From Seison nebaliae (Eukaryota > Rotifera > Pararotatoria > Seisonacea > Seisonidae): a DNA stretch of 33,965 nucleotides. The stretch is taken from NCBI GenBank assembly GCA_023231475.1, contig JALJEE010001270.1, forward strand, positions 1 through 33,965, written 5' to 3'. Positions 10,780 to 25,264 of the stretch are shown here, in pieces. The notes below the pieces were generated by a model. The model was not told where the DNA came from and made no database searches. It saw nothing but the letters and a program-made list of their open reading frames with translations. Made by a program: the position numbers and the translations under genes. Numbering within the stretch: the first letter of the stretch is position 1; every line of letters begins with the position of its first letter.

Positions 10780-11611
10780 GAATCCCAGAGAGGAATTCAC
10801 TCAAATATCGGAGCGGAATTCACTTCGCTATTCATCTTATAAAATAGTATTCGGAGGGGAATTCACATAACTTTGAGGTCTTCACCGTGGAATTCACTTA
10901 GTTTTAGGTTTTCGCAAAGAATTTCAACTTTCACCTCATATTTTTTTCATTCGAATTACTATTTCAAATCCAGCATGCAGATGAAGAAAAAACTATTCAA
11001 TTTGCAACTTCGTTTGGTTCCTGTCTCGTCAACTGCGCACTGTAATTGAAACACCAAATCGATCGGCCTCACTCCAATTGTTGGGAGATCCTTCGAATTA
11101 ATGGATGGTCTTGTTCGGTGATTGTGACTTCACCAAATCCATATAGATCAACATCATCTTCGAATTTCTATAGTTTTAAAACGGATATCCAAGGACCCCT
11201 CCCCACAAACAAAACTAGTTTTGTTTGTACAACAACAACACTGTGATATGGAAGCTTCCATATTACAATTGAAGAACAACAATTTTTAATGATTTTTGTT
11301 CCCAAATCGTTGTCTTCTGGTATCATTGATAATAAATCTTTTTTGACGCGGAAAGGAAAATGCCGACTAAAAAGAGACTTCTTCTCGGAAACAGAAACTC
11401 CACAATGACTTTCCAATCATCAGGACCTCATCAAAGATTCTTTCTGACTAAACAGAGTTAGTTCCTCTCCGAAACATCATAAAGAGGATGAGTTGTTCTG
11501 TGTACTAAAAAAAATGGATGAGTTCCACTCGGAAATTGAAAAAAATGAGCGAACTCCGAAACATTGATGGTGGGTGAGTTCCTCTATAAGGTGAGTTCCG
11601 CTCCTAGATTC
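10780..11611. mobile_element. Foldback-like element with tandem-unit inverted arms
   Basis: The left arm (about 10780-10930) has four spaced copies of GGAATTCAC or GAATTCAC plus a degenerate fifth. The right arm (about 11450-11611) has five or six spaced copies of the inverse unit GTGAGTTCC or GAGTTCC. The outermost 21 bp of the two ends match at about 16 positions when one is reverse-complemented. The centre (about 520 bp) has no recognisable transposase, and its short open frames on both strands look incidental. Inverted arms made of short tandem subrepeats are the hallmark of foldback-type DNA elements. No target duplication was recognised, so the exact ends are uncertain. Confidence 0.55.
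11205..11263. repeat. Two perfect palindromes near the centre of the foldback-like element
   Basis: A perfect 24-bp palindrome at 11205-11228 is centred on CTAG, and a perfect 18-bp palindrome at 11246-11263 is centred on AAGCTT. They are 17 bp apart and could extrude as hairpins or cruciforms. They lie close to the midpoint of the 10780-11611 element. Confidence 0.85.
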
Positions 11612-13195
11612 TCTCATTTATCTCCTCGTCTGATAATACGTAGATAGATCCGAAGATTGTTTCGTTTACATTGAAGTACTTTTTGAAGTATTAAACGACG
11701 AATCGTCGGAGTTAGAATAAAAAAGTGACGCGCGCCATGATACGAAAACTCAACAACTGCTCTTACAAATAGTGGAAATAAATTGTTAGTGGAAATATAT
11801 TTGAGAATAATAAGAAGAAATAATATCCATTTGAAGGAGTATAAAATTCTCTTTCCAATAAATCTTATACCGATAATTTTGAATAAGTATAAATCCCTTA
11901 AATTTTCATTTTTTTTTCAATTCTCTTTTTTTTCGGGGTGAAGGTAACAGCATCTTGTCCATTTGCCCCGCGGGGATATGTTGTTGTAATAAAAAGAAAA
12001 TAAGTAAATAAATTTCATTCCACTACTGTTCCTTTCCTTCCTATGAAGGATATTCATTTTGATTATATTCAATTCGAAGAGTCCAAAAAATGAATGTGGA
12101 TTTCTTCCAACTGTTTTTTTATCAAGAAATAGACTGAGGAAGAAAATTGTTACTGATTGACTGTCTATTAGAAAACTTTTTCATACATAAACATTTTAGT
12201 TTAAAGGACAGTCCAGCACTAAAAAAATGTTCATTCGGTTTACTTGGACACAAAATACTGATAGACGGGCCTTCATACAATTAAAAAGTTCAATGATTTT
12301 AAGTAAAATAATGTTTGGAAATTTTTTCCCGTTACTTTCTCAGTTCATGTTTTATCAATTAAAATAGATGACTACCTAAAATAGTTATTTCCATTAACGT
12401 CTAAATAGCATTGTCTGACGACCAACCTTACATACTATATCGGAGTAAAAAATAAATATAGTACAAATGTATGGCATCAATACATGACTAGGTGCAAGGA
12501 GGCTAAAATAATTATTTTTGTATTTCTCAATTTTTGGATATGGATGTTGAAAGAACATGAAATGAGTGAGATATGTGGAAGAAAAACGGTACCCGACTTT
12601 TGTTAAAAAAGTATAAATTGCACAATTGTTTTATTATTGTAGAATGTAAGAAAAATAAAGTTGGAAAGCGAGTATTGAGGAAGGAGCGGACATGCATTTC
12701 ATTGGAAAAGATATATTTTTGCATGATGTTCGATCTCTGGTAGGGGAACAAGTAGGTAATAGGGAAATAGATCAATAATTAAATAATAATAAAATGTTCG
12801 TCATCCATCTGATGTGAAGATATATATAAGGGACAGATACTTCCAAATCACTCTCTTCTCTATGTGTTCAATTGCATTATCCCCTAACAAACTTTATACG
12901 TAGAGTTGTCTCATGAATATATAAATTTAGATGTTTCGTGTTCGGTTTATTGAAAGAAAATGAAATATTCACAATTTCATTCCATTGAATATTATTTCTG
13001 ATAACGGGGTTATCTCTCTATTTCATATCGTAGCCAATCATCACTTTGATTATAGGACTGCATCTTTCTAACTTACTTCTCATCGTATCTTCATTTTACA
13101 ATTGATCAACTACTCACATTCTCTCCTTTACTCTCCAAAAATTAACATGGAAAACATTGAAATTTTAAATGAGAAAAAAAATCTATTTCTTCAAA

Positions 13196-13220
13196 TAACA
13201 ACAACAACAACAACAACAAC
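13196..13220. repeat. (CAA)n microsatellite
   Basis: About eight perfect CAA/ACA triplets in non-coding DNA. Confidence 0.9.
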
Positions 13221-14249
13221 CACTTGTGAGTGGGCAAAATTGGTAAGGACTCGATATGAATAAGGTCGATTAGGACATATGTCCACATGAGAACATGAGT
13301 GAGAATAATTCAAAGACAAGATTTATTATGTAGCACGTCTAGAGTGATAGTTTCATTTCAATGGAAATTGTTAATAGGAATGAGAAGTTGATTAGAAATT
13401 TTGAGCCGTCCATTCTCTGGGATACACTAAGTCGAACAGATTTCCCAATTTTGGGGTAGAAGGGTAAGAATGAAGGAAAGAAAGAAGAATTCAAGGAACC
13501 ATTTCATAATCAATAATCATCATAAAAGATAGAAGGAATATGATGAATTATCGATGACAAATAGTAATGAAAGAAATAAACTGAAATCGTTCATGGTTCC
13601 TCTGTCTTCCAATGTTTCTATTCATTTCTTTAAAAATGACTTTATTCCATTCTACTCTATTCAATTATATTTTTAATGATTATTATAAGTCCTTTCCCAT
13701 GACGGAAGCACTAAATCATTCCTCTTCTTTCTAGATAACTATGCCATTGATGTCTTATGCGATTTATTCAATTTCCTCTTTCATTCGCCTACCATCGGCA
13801 ACTTTTATAGTCCAGTTCATTTAACTATTATCTAACAAGAAATATTATCTAATCTCAACTCAGACAATTCATTTCTGATGAAATGGAAAACTTTTGGAAA
13901 GAAAAAAACAAGATTCACATATTCCGAATAAAATAAGCTGAATTGAATTCCATGGAAATAAAATTGAAGTCACATTCTCAATCAAAATGAAGAATATTTC
14001 GACGAAAAATATTTAGATGAAAATAATTGTTTGTGATTTTTACCTGCTCCTTCACACGAATTGCCTTACACATCACATTATAAAAGATCGTTAGTTAGCT
14101 GAGTCGTTGAAGGTGCATCGGTTGGAAATCATCCAAATGAACGTAGAGCCAATCGTGTAATTTGATTAGAGTTACAATCATCAGTAATAATAGTAGTAGT
14201 ATGACATTCAATCTATCTTCAATCCAAAAGATTTCTTCGATTATTAGAA

Positions 14250-14255
14250 TTTATT
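14250..14255 (-). terminator. Candidate polyadenylation signal of the chimaerin gene
   Basis: AATAAA on the minus strand (TTTATT on the plus), about 122 nt past the chimaerin stop codon. Position and sequence fit, but the hexamer is common in A+T-rich DNA. Confidence 0.35.
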
Positions 14256-14376
14256 GAAAATTTTAACTGAAAGTATACTAATAGGAAGCTGTTTCCTGAA
14301 ATTTCGTGATATTCTCTAAATGGAATGAGAGAAAATGATGGTGGGAAGGGAGAGGAGTATATGGGGAGAAAAGATG

Positions 14377-16032
14377 TTAAATGTTCTTGGAAGATGGAGA
14401 GATGGTGGATGATTTGGATGACATGGAAAGTGATTCTCTCACAAGCGAGACATGCGGAAATTCGTCAAATATTTGATGATGAAAAGAAATTAGAGTCTCA
14501 ACGATCCTCATTTCACAAGAGTGGAATGACGAAGAGAATTGTCGATTTCTTTCCATTCGAATCAACACATTCTTCAATACGATAGCTAATGTGTTCGCGG
14601 ACATTCCATTAGCATCAGAATATTTCTGTATCTCATGGAAATGCCTCGTCACATACCGTAATGTATGGAGATGGATCGGAGGTAGTTTCAATAGTACGAT
14701 TCGTAATTGATGAATGAAATTATCTTTGTTTGATTTGCTAATGAAACTCATCTTTTCTCGTCCTCTTTCCATGTCGTCGTCGATGAGACGCATCAATTCA
14801 TCATTCAATTCATAAGTGATCAATGGTATTGGCAATGACCGAAGATAGTCTTTCAATACACAAGCGATCGCATATACATCTTTAATGGTGCACAGATTGC
14901 ACAATGATTCATTCTCTTTATCCTTTCCATTAATTATTGACGAACTCTCAATTCTTGCTGATGATCGGAGAGATATCGGACTTGACAATGACGTCACCGA
15001 ATTGCTGGATAAAATCACCAGATGGTTCGCCTTCATTTTCTTCGAGTTCGGTGAAAACTTGTCAATATAATTTCGGAAGATTCCTTTCACACAATTCATC
15101 GATTCGACCGATCCTTCTTTTCGATATATTCCACATAACGCTCTCAAATCTCTCTTCTCAATCTCGTTAATACAACTTTTTATAACGAATGGAATCACAC
15201 CGTCAGTTGCTCGAACGAACGTCGTCAAATCGATTCCGAACATTTCTCGCATATATTTCATTCGAGGAATACAATCATCGATGACATCGTTGAGACATTT
15301 GTGATGGATCTTCCGTCCACAATGGAGACACTTTAGTTCATGTCGGATATAAGGAAAGATATTTCGATAACAGATTGTACATTTGACAGGAAAGACTATT
15401 GATACGGTTTGGAAATGATGTTGTTGAGAATGTCGAACAATATGTAATCGATCAATTAACTCTTCACCCGCCTGACTTAAATTCACGTCCAATTCTTCAT
15501 TTTCCATTTTCCTCTTATCTTTCTCCACCACAACATCTTTTTTCTTCTTTTTCTTGTTCTCTTTATTTTTCCACTTCGCTCTATTCTCATTCTTTGTTTG
15601 TGATGTCATTTCTGACGAAAGTTTCGGTTGGAAGAATATCGTTGAATTAACTGTTGTTGTTGCATCGAATGAATGTTCATCAGTCAATTTGTGGGAATTG
15701 ATTTGATCATGGTAGAATGATGCCAATCCATCGCCCACTAATTCATTTAAGGAAATAAATTTACGATGTCCCACCGAATGGAAAGTTCCATCAAATTTTA
15801 TCTTAAAATTTTTCACTTTTCCATCGAATAAAATATCGAGAGTAAAACTATTGGGAGGATTGGTCGATGAACGGACAAGATAGGAACCAGTCAAATTCTC
15901 GTTTAATAAAATATTTTCCGATTGTTTTCTGTCAATTAATCCATGGTAAATTTCTCCATAATGTGGATAGATGTCATGCAATTCAATTTCCTTCGTTATA
16001 ACAGCGTTCGGAGTCAAATGTGGATCGATCAT
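14377..16032 (-). CDS. Chimaerin: SH2-C1-RhoGAP protein, intronless
   Basis: Chimaerins are cytoplasmic Rac GTPase-activating proteins linking phosphotyrosine and diacylglycerol signals to actin and axon guidance. The single exon of 551 codons starts at an ATG with an in-frame TAG 45 nt upstream. The SH2 domain (about 24-115) keeps the phosphotyrosine-binding arginine Arg54 in YLVRSS. A Lys-rich linker (about 148-176) follows. The C1 domain (205-254) keeps the complete His/Cys zinc spacing. The RhoGAP domain (about 265-525) keeps the arginine finger (Arg304, IYRKEGS) and Lys394/Arg398 before LPIPLITYE. Domain order, YGEIYHG at the SH2 start and GIDLTTFVRA at the GAP start all match chimaerins (about 460 aa in mammals). 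Oddities: a Ser-rich insertion of about 55 residues (326-380) splits the GAP domain. The C1 has Pro, His and Glu where diacylglycerol-binding C1 domains have Gly, Gln and Gly. The GAP catalytic Asn position is Thr481, and the following Gly-Pro is Lys-Asn. A missing 5' exon cannot be excluded. Confidence 0.9.
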   Translation of the reverse strand: MIDPHLTPNAVITKEIELHDIYPHYGEIYHGLIDRKQSENILLNENLTGSYLVRSSTNPPNSFTLDILFDGKVKNFKIKFDGTFHSVGHRKFISLNELVGDGLASFYHDQINSHKLTDEHSFDATTTVNSTIFFQPKLSSEMTSQTKNENRAKWKNKENKKKKKKDVVVEKDKRKMENEELDVNLSQAGEELIDRLHIVRHSQQHHFQTVSIVFPVKCTICYRNIFPYIRHELKCLHCGRKIHHKCLNDVIDDCIPRMKYMREMFGIDLTTFVRATDGVIPFVIKSCINEIEKRDLRALCGIYRKEGSVESMNCVKGIFRNYIDKFSPNSKKMKANHLVILSSNSVTSLSSPISLRSSARIESSSIINGKDKENESLCNLCTIKDVYAIACVLKDYLRSLPIPLITYELNDELMRLIDDDMERGREKMSFISKSNKDNFIHQLRIVLLKLPPIHLHTLRYVTRHFHEIQKYSDANGMSANTLAIVLKNVLIRMERNRQFSSSFHSCEMRIVETLISFHHQIFDEFPHVSLVRESLSMSSKSSTISPSSKNI

Positions 16033-18090
16033 CTCGTTAATTAGTCTTAATAAGCAACTATCAATCTGACTCTACTTAAAACATAACATAAATGAGAGAT
16101 GAATCCACATTAATAACCATTCCCATTTGATACAAGACCGATCAAACCAAAAATAACTGTTATTGTTTTTTAAGTTTATACTCCTGCCAAAATATCAGAA
16201 GAGAAATATTTTAAATTATCTCTCTTTTCTCATTCACTTCATTTCCTCCATCTCCCTTCACTTCAAAACTTAATTTTAATTTTTTTTCGAACTAATTTTT
16301 AATTTCTAATCAACTTCTCAATTTCTTCCAATTCACGTTTGTTAAGAATCTCGTTAATTGACATGTTAAGATTCCTAAAATATTCCTCAATAATAATTTA
16401 TTGTTTCTCTCCAGATTATTACTAAAGATTATCATATCTAATTAATATACTTTTATTTATTCTTATACTTATTTTTTAAAGAGGATACCACTAAAGAGGT
16501 AACATAAAATAATCATAAATTCCATTTTGAAAAGGAAATTTCCGTTGTATTGCATAAAAATATTGAAATTGACCTTAGTTGGATATTTATCTTTTAAACT
16601 TAATAAACATCAAAATTATTTGCATGTGGTCTAGTTGTATGTCTCTACATATTTGGAGAATTAATTCCAATGAGTGTTGGACTTCTAATTTTAGGAAGTG
16701 GTTCTAACAATAATTAGTCGTTGAGACAAAATCTAATGAAAGATTAAAGGTTATTTATTGAAATAAAAAGAGGATTTATACGAGTTTTTAATTGAATGTT
16801 CCTTTCCTCTAAAATAACTCGATCGATTTTTTGTCACATGATTAGATGAAATCATAATCGTTCCCGTCGTCATTCAATTTCCATAATTCACAACATGTTT
16901 TACGTTTTGTGAATTGGTTTCGAACGAATCTCCAAAAGGAAGCACTGGGTAAAATAGTGCATAATTTGTGAAGGAAACATTCCACTTCTTTCCTGACGTT
17001 CTTGATGGTAATTCATAGAATGATGAACAGTCATGTACGCACAATGGAAGTGTTGAAAACTAATAGAAATTTATCAAATTTCCCTCATATCATTCGCTTC
17101 CTATATCATATAGAATGAACTGATAGAAGTCAATATTTCACATAATCGAATCAAAGTGAATTTTTGATGATGAAGCGAGTTGTTCTCTAAGTTGAAAAGC
17201 GTCAAAATGGCGTGAAACGTATCTTATCGAACATATTTGAGGAAACACTTTATTTATGAGACAGATGGAAGAATTTCGTTCAAATCAATCATCAATTTCA
17301 TAGAACTTATACAATGTAAGGATTAACGAAATCTTTCCTTTTAAATTATTTAAAAAAGAAATTACCATTTTATTCTTACCATTTCTTACTTATCCACTTG
17401 CTCTAATAGTTAGGCAACAGATGAAAGAATGATTAAGGTAATCGAATGAGCTTCGAATGAATCAAAGAACACCATTGTATAAGGATAAAAGAGATAACGA
17501 AATCAGATTTCATAAGCATTATTATCTTTAATGAGATTATCCAAATAATTTCTAATTGTGACTTAATGGATTAAGGAGTACGACATTTAGAATTAAGAAT
17601 GCTAAATCGTTATTAACTCAACACTTCTTCCAATTCATTCTTATTTGTTTCTCGTTCTACAACTACTCATTGACTCGAATTATTTGGAAGAATTTGCAGA
17701 AGAGATGTAAACTATCGATATCATCTTGATTAATTGGGAAGAATATGGAAGAGTAAAAAACTTTCAAACTTAACTACCTAATCAATTGACTATAGTTTGC
17801 TGTTGAATGAATTCAGGATAAATAGAGATGGATATCGTTTTTCTAATTCTATTAAAGAATAAATTTAACCAATATTCTCTCCTCAACTAATATCTCTTTT
17901 ACTCATTTCTTATCAATAAACGATAATAATATTTTTTTCTTTATTAAAAAAAACTTTATTCATTCATTACAACTCGATGAACCTTTTCTTAATTTTTTTT
18001 TATTTCTAATTTCTTGATCTTTCACTTTTTATCATTTCTTCTTCGTCAGAAAATTATCCGTCAGCCATCCTTTACATTATACGAAATAAA
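16033..18090. other. Intergenic region between the divergent chimaerin and Wnt genes
   Basis: About 2.06 kb, A+T-rich, holding the presumed promoters of both flanking genes. I see no open frame with domain features, no clear repeat and no RNA gene. The last 170 bp before the Wnt start are strongly T- and A-rich. Confidence 0.6.
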
Positions 18091-19402
18091 ATGTTTTTAA
18101 AACATAACAATATAATTGACATGATAAGATTATTTTCGTTATTGTTATTAAACGTTCGATTATTCTCATGTGAAAGTTGGTGGAATTTCGGTGTTTATTA
18201 TACGAAAATTGCCAATTCCAAAAACAAAGTTGAGTCAATCAAAATGTTATGTGATCGATCAGTCAATTTGAGTTGGAAACAAAAACGATTTTGTCATCAA
18301 TTCCCTTTCCACCTCATTGTGATTAGTGAGAGCATCGCACAGAGCATCGAATTGTGTCAGAAAAGGTTTGAAAATAAACCATGGAATTGCACTGTTTACG
18401 GAAATATCGATCACATTTTCGGACCGGCTAAAATCGAAAGTTTAATTTATCTATTCTCTCAAATTCCTTTTAATTATCTCTTTCAATTTTTTCTGCTTTT
18501 TTAGACACGAAGGAGATAGCATATGTACGAGCACTTACCACCGCATCCATTATTATCAATTTAGCCGAAAGTTGCGCGGAAGGTCGTTTATCAAACACAT
18601 GTGGCTGCTTATTACGAAATGCACCCATGAAATTTTCCGGTTCGGTTGAATGGAACCGTTGTAGTGATAACATTTGGTATGCGAATAAATTCTATCGTTA
18701 TTTCTCTCGAATATTCTCTGAATCTTCTAATAATAACAAGACAAAAATTTCGTTAACAAATCAAACTTCATTCCGTTCGGCTATTCATCGTAGTCGACGC
18801 TTCAATAAACGTGAAACGTCAAATGATGATATAAATAATTTTAACAAAGATCTTGGAAGACAGGTTTCTTATTACTCATTCTATATCACTACAATATTTT
18901 ACAGATTGCTACCAGATCAATGGCATTACGTTGTGCATGTATTCAGTGGTATTATGGGAAATGTGTTAAGAACCGATGTGCATATCGAGTAACATCAGTG
19001 AAATCATTAGAAAGAAGATTGACCCAATTGTACGACCAAGCTGTCCATTTTACAACATTACGTCAACTCAGAACTTTCAAGAACCATCGACAACGACGAG
19101 GTGAAATTCATTATAAACCACTCATCTATTCAGAAGAGTCACCAAACTACTGCGAAAAGAATAGAAAGTTCGGTTGGCCTGGTGTGCACGGTCGTGTTTG
19201 TTTCAAGAACGACATGTCAGTTGACGGTTTTAAATCGATAAATGTCGCTCAAATCGAAAGTAATTGTAGTCAAGCTTGTTGTGGCAAATTCTCACAAACA
19301 CTCCGTAAAATCCAATACAAATGTGACTGCAAATTCCAATGGTGTTGTCAACTGAAATGTAAAATTTGTGAACGATTATCATTAACATACACATGCAATT
19401 AA
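18091..19402 (+). CDS. Divergent Wnt ligand lacking the acylation serine (three exons, 401 aa)
   Basis: Secreted Wnt-family signalling protein. Exons are 18091-18439, 18505-18863 and 18905-19402. Introns of 65 and 41 nt start GT, end AG and keep the frame. Residues 1-27 form a signal peptide (Met11 is an alternative start, core MIRLFSLLLL). Wnt landmarks in order: LSWKQKRFC (60-68), PWNC (97-100), TKEIAYVRAL (118-127), SCAEGRLSNTCGC (139-151), RCSDN (168-172), LGRQ (233-236), the palm hairpin Cys246-Cys261, NYCEKN, GRVCF, and the C-terminal CDCKFQWCCQLKCKIC followed by a final Cys-Asn. The N-terminal WWNFG and HIFGPAKI suggest Wnt5-like ancestry, but the subfamily is uncertain. Oddities: the usual WGGC is EWNRC. 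An Asn/Ser/Arg-rich insertion lies at about 190-230. The hairpin reads C-A-C, seven residues, C, four residues, C, where CHGVSGSC with six is expected; no Ser lies in the loop. The other conserved cysteines remain, so it looks functional rather than decayed. Confidence 0.88.
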
Positions 19403-20248
19403 TAGAATAATCTCTTCAAATTCTATTCATTTCCATTTCATCAATATTTTACAGATATTTCTTCCCTAAATTCTTATAGCCATTTCATTTGATAAACTCA
19501 TACCATTATTATAAATTAAGATTTTGTTATCAATGTCTAATATGTATCTTTTTTAGAATCAATCAATATGTTATAATATTATCCAAATATTAGTTTAAGG
19601 AAAGGAATTTACTTTGGTTTTTCGATTTCGAAGAAAAAATCACTCAATTATTAACTCTACTTTTTCTTCCACGAATGGTAACTGTAGTAGTATTTATTCT
19701 TATCCAAAATATATCGTAGTGAAACCTTTGACAGTTCCTTTTATCCATCTTTCAAAGTTCACGATATTTCATTATACTAAATCACGTTTTATTCGACATC
19801 AAACAGTCGATTATTAAAATAAGTTAAAGTATCTTAAACATCCTAAAACATTGGTTTATCTTTATTATTCATTGCCAGTGAGTCCTAATGAAAAAAACGC
19901 AAGTTATGAGAAATATTAGATTATATTCCATTGATTTATTGTCATTCAAATGCTGAAAGAGGCCAAAATTGAGAAGGAAATAAAAAAAATAAATTATTTT
20001 GAGTTTGATCCAAACGGAAGTAGTTCACGGTCAGTCCAATGAGTACATGACTTAATAAAAAATGTGAAATGAACATTCTCTGTTGCCGATTACATCGTTA
20101 GTGATAAGTGGAACGAATAGATAAAACTACATGAAGTGTGACGGATGTAAAATGATGAAAAATGATAAAAAAAATGGTGAAAGTAATTGAGAATCTTTGA
20201 AGGAGAAAAATTGTTGCTCTGAAGTTTCGTGCAATTATTTATGATAAA

Positions 20249-20274
20249 TAACTAAATAAATAAATAAATAAATA
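20249..20274. repeat. (AAAT)n microsatellite
   Basis: About six copies of AAAT/AATA in the convergent intergenic region. Confidence 0.85.
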
Positions 20275-20386
20275 TAGATCTATACAAGGAGAGAAGAAGG
20301 TGTTTGCAAAACAAATAATTTAAGTCTGAAAAGAGATGATGAGAAGGATCGTGAAATTTCATTTGGAAACCGTAACTCGATTCCAT

Positions 20387-20392
20387 TTTATT
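20387..20392 (-). terminator. Candidate polyadenylation signal of the PCTAIRE-kinase gene
   Basis: AATAAA on the minus strand (TTTATT on the plus), about 80 nt past the stop codon of the kinase gene. Confidence 0.4.
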
Positions 20393-20469
20393 ACGTTCGA
20401 GTATTTTCCAGTATAAAGGGAGAGTTTGTGGATATAAGAGCGAAAGCAAAATTCAATTTGACCAATTGT

Positions 20470-24687
<4,218 letters not shown>

Positions 24688-25057
24688 AATTCTCAACAAA
24701 GACAAGATGCGCTCCTATAACTCTTCTTGTTCTTCACGCGTCATTCTCCTTTAAAAATTGTTTTTCAACTCACATTCAATACTCAGTGGCTAAGAATGGA
24801 ATTGGACATGATGAAAATAAAATTTTCATTCTGATGCTAACGAAGTAGTTTATCTGAAATGATTCGAATGAAATGCTTCTGTATATTTGAAATTTGTAAT
24901 GAGTAGAATTATTTAATTTTCCATCATCTTTTCTTTAATAATCGTTCTGATTGTTAAGTGAATTAGAAAAAAATAGAATTTATGAGAAGGACTTTGCGGG
25001 GAAATTCGGTGATCAACGCAACATTACACTCGATGTCTGTTTACGACTGACGGTGTG

Positions 25058-25121
25058 TGAGACAGAGAGAGAAAGAGAGAGAGAGAGAGAGAGGGGACGA
25101 AAGAGAGAGAGAGAGAGAGAA
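25058..25121. repeat. (GA)n tract upstream of the PCTAIRE-kinase gene
   Basis: GA dinucleotides in two blocks interrupted by GGGGACGAA, about 370 bp upstream of the kinase ATG. On the coding strand it reads CT-rich. GAGA tracts are bound by GAGA-factor proteins in some arthropods, but a regulatory role here is only a possibility. Confidence 0.85.
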
Positions 25122-25219
25122 TGAACAAAATAAACTTTATTAGAAAAAGACTCATTGGGAAAGGCAAAATCATCAAAAAATTTTATTTTTAATCGAGAAA
25201 AGAAAAATGTTAATGATCG

Positions 25220-25264
25220 CTGTTGTTGCTGTTGTTATTGTTGTTGATGATGATGATGGTGATA
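25220..25264. repeat. Mixed triplet microsatellite (TTG/CTG then ATG)
   Basis: An imperfect trinucleotide tract: TGTTGTTGCTGTTG-type repeats passing into GATGATGATG. It lies upstream of the kinase gene. Confidence 0.8.

Larger units (their letters stand above)
5035..14376. other. Long intergenic region between the GPCR and chimaerin genes
   Basis: About 9.3 kb without a firmly supported gene. It contains a short inverted-repeat element (5227-5453), a larger foldback-like element (about 10780-11611), a CAA microsatellite (13196-13220), an isolated exon-like segment (5514-5609) and a doubtful minus-strand coding remnant (9009-9699). The part next to 5034 would hold the GPCR promoter and any 5' exon. 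Other reading frames here are short, overlap on both strands and show no domain. No tRNA or rRNA signature was recognised. Confidence 0.6.
19403..20469. other. Intergenic region between the convergent Wnt and PCTAIRE-kinase genes
   Basis: About 1.07 kb holding the 3' ends of both genes. It includes an AATA microsatellite (about 20249-20274) and the minus-strand polyadenylation candidate at 20387-20392. No AATAAA lies close to the Wnt stop on the plus strand; the first obvious one is near 19979. I see no gene. Confidence 0.6.

Noticed and set aside
11046-11416. Open frames of 66 and 82 codons inside the foldback-like element
   Set aside because: They overlap on opposite strands and run across the palindromes. 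No transposase or other domain is visible.
12527-12775. 82-codon minus-strand frame rich in Phe and Ser
   Set aside because: Composition is what random A+T-rich sequence gives, and there is no domain or splice context.
24688-24705. Upstream start for the kinase at a TTG codon
   Set aside because: Only the ATG at 24685-24687 is a standard start. The six codons before it are open but contain no ATG, and a stop lies 30 nt upstream.
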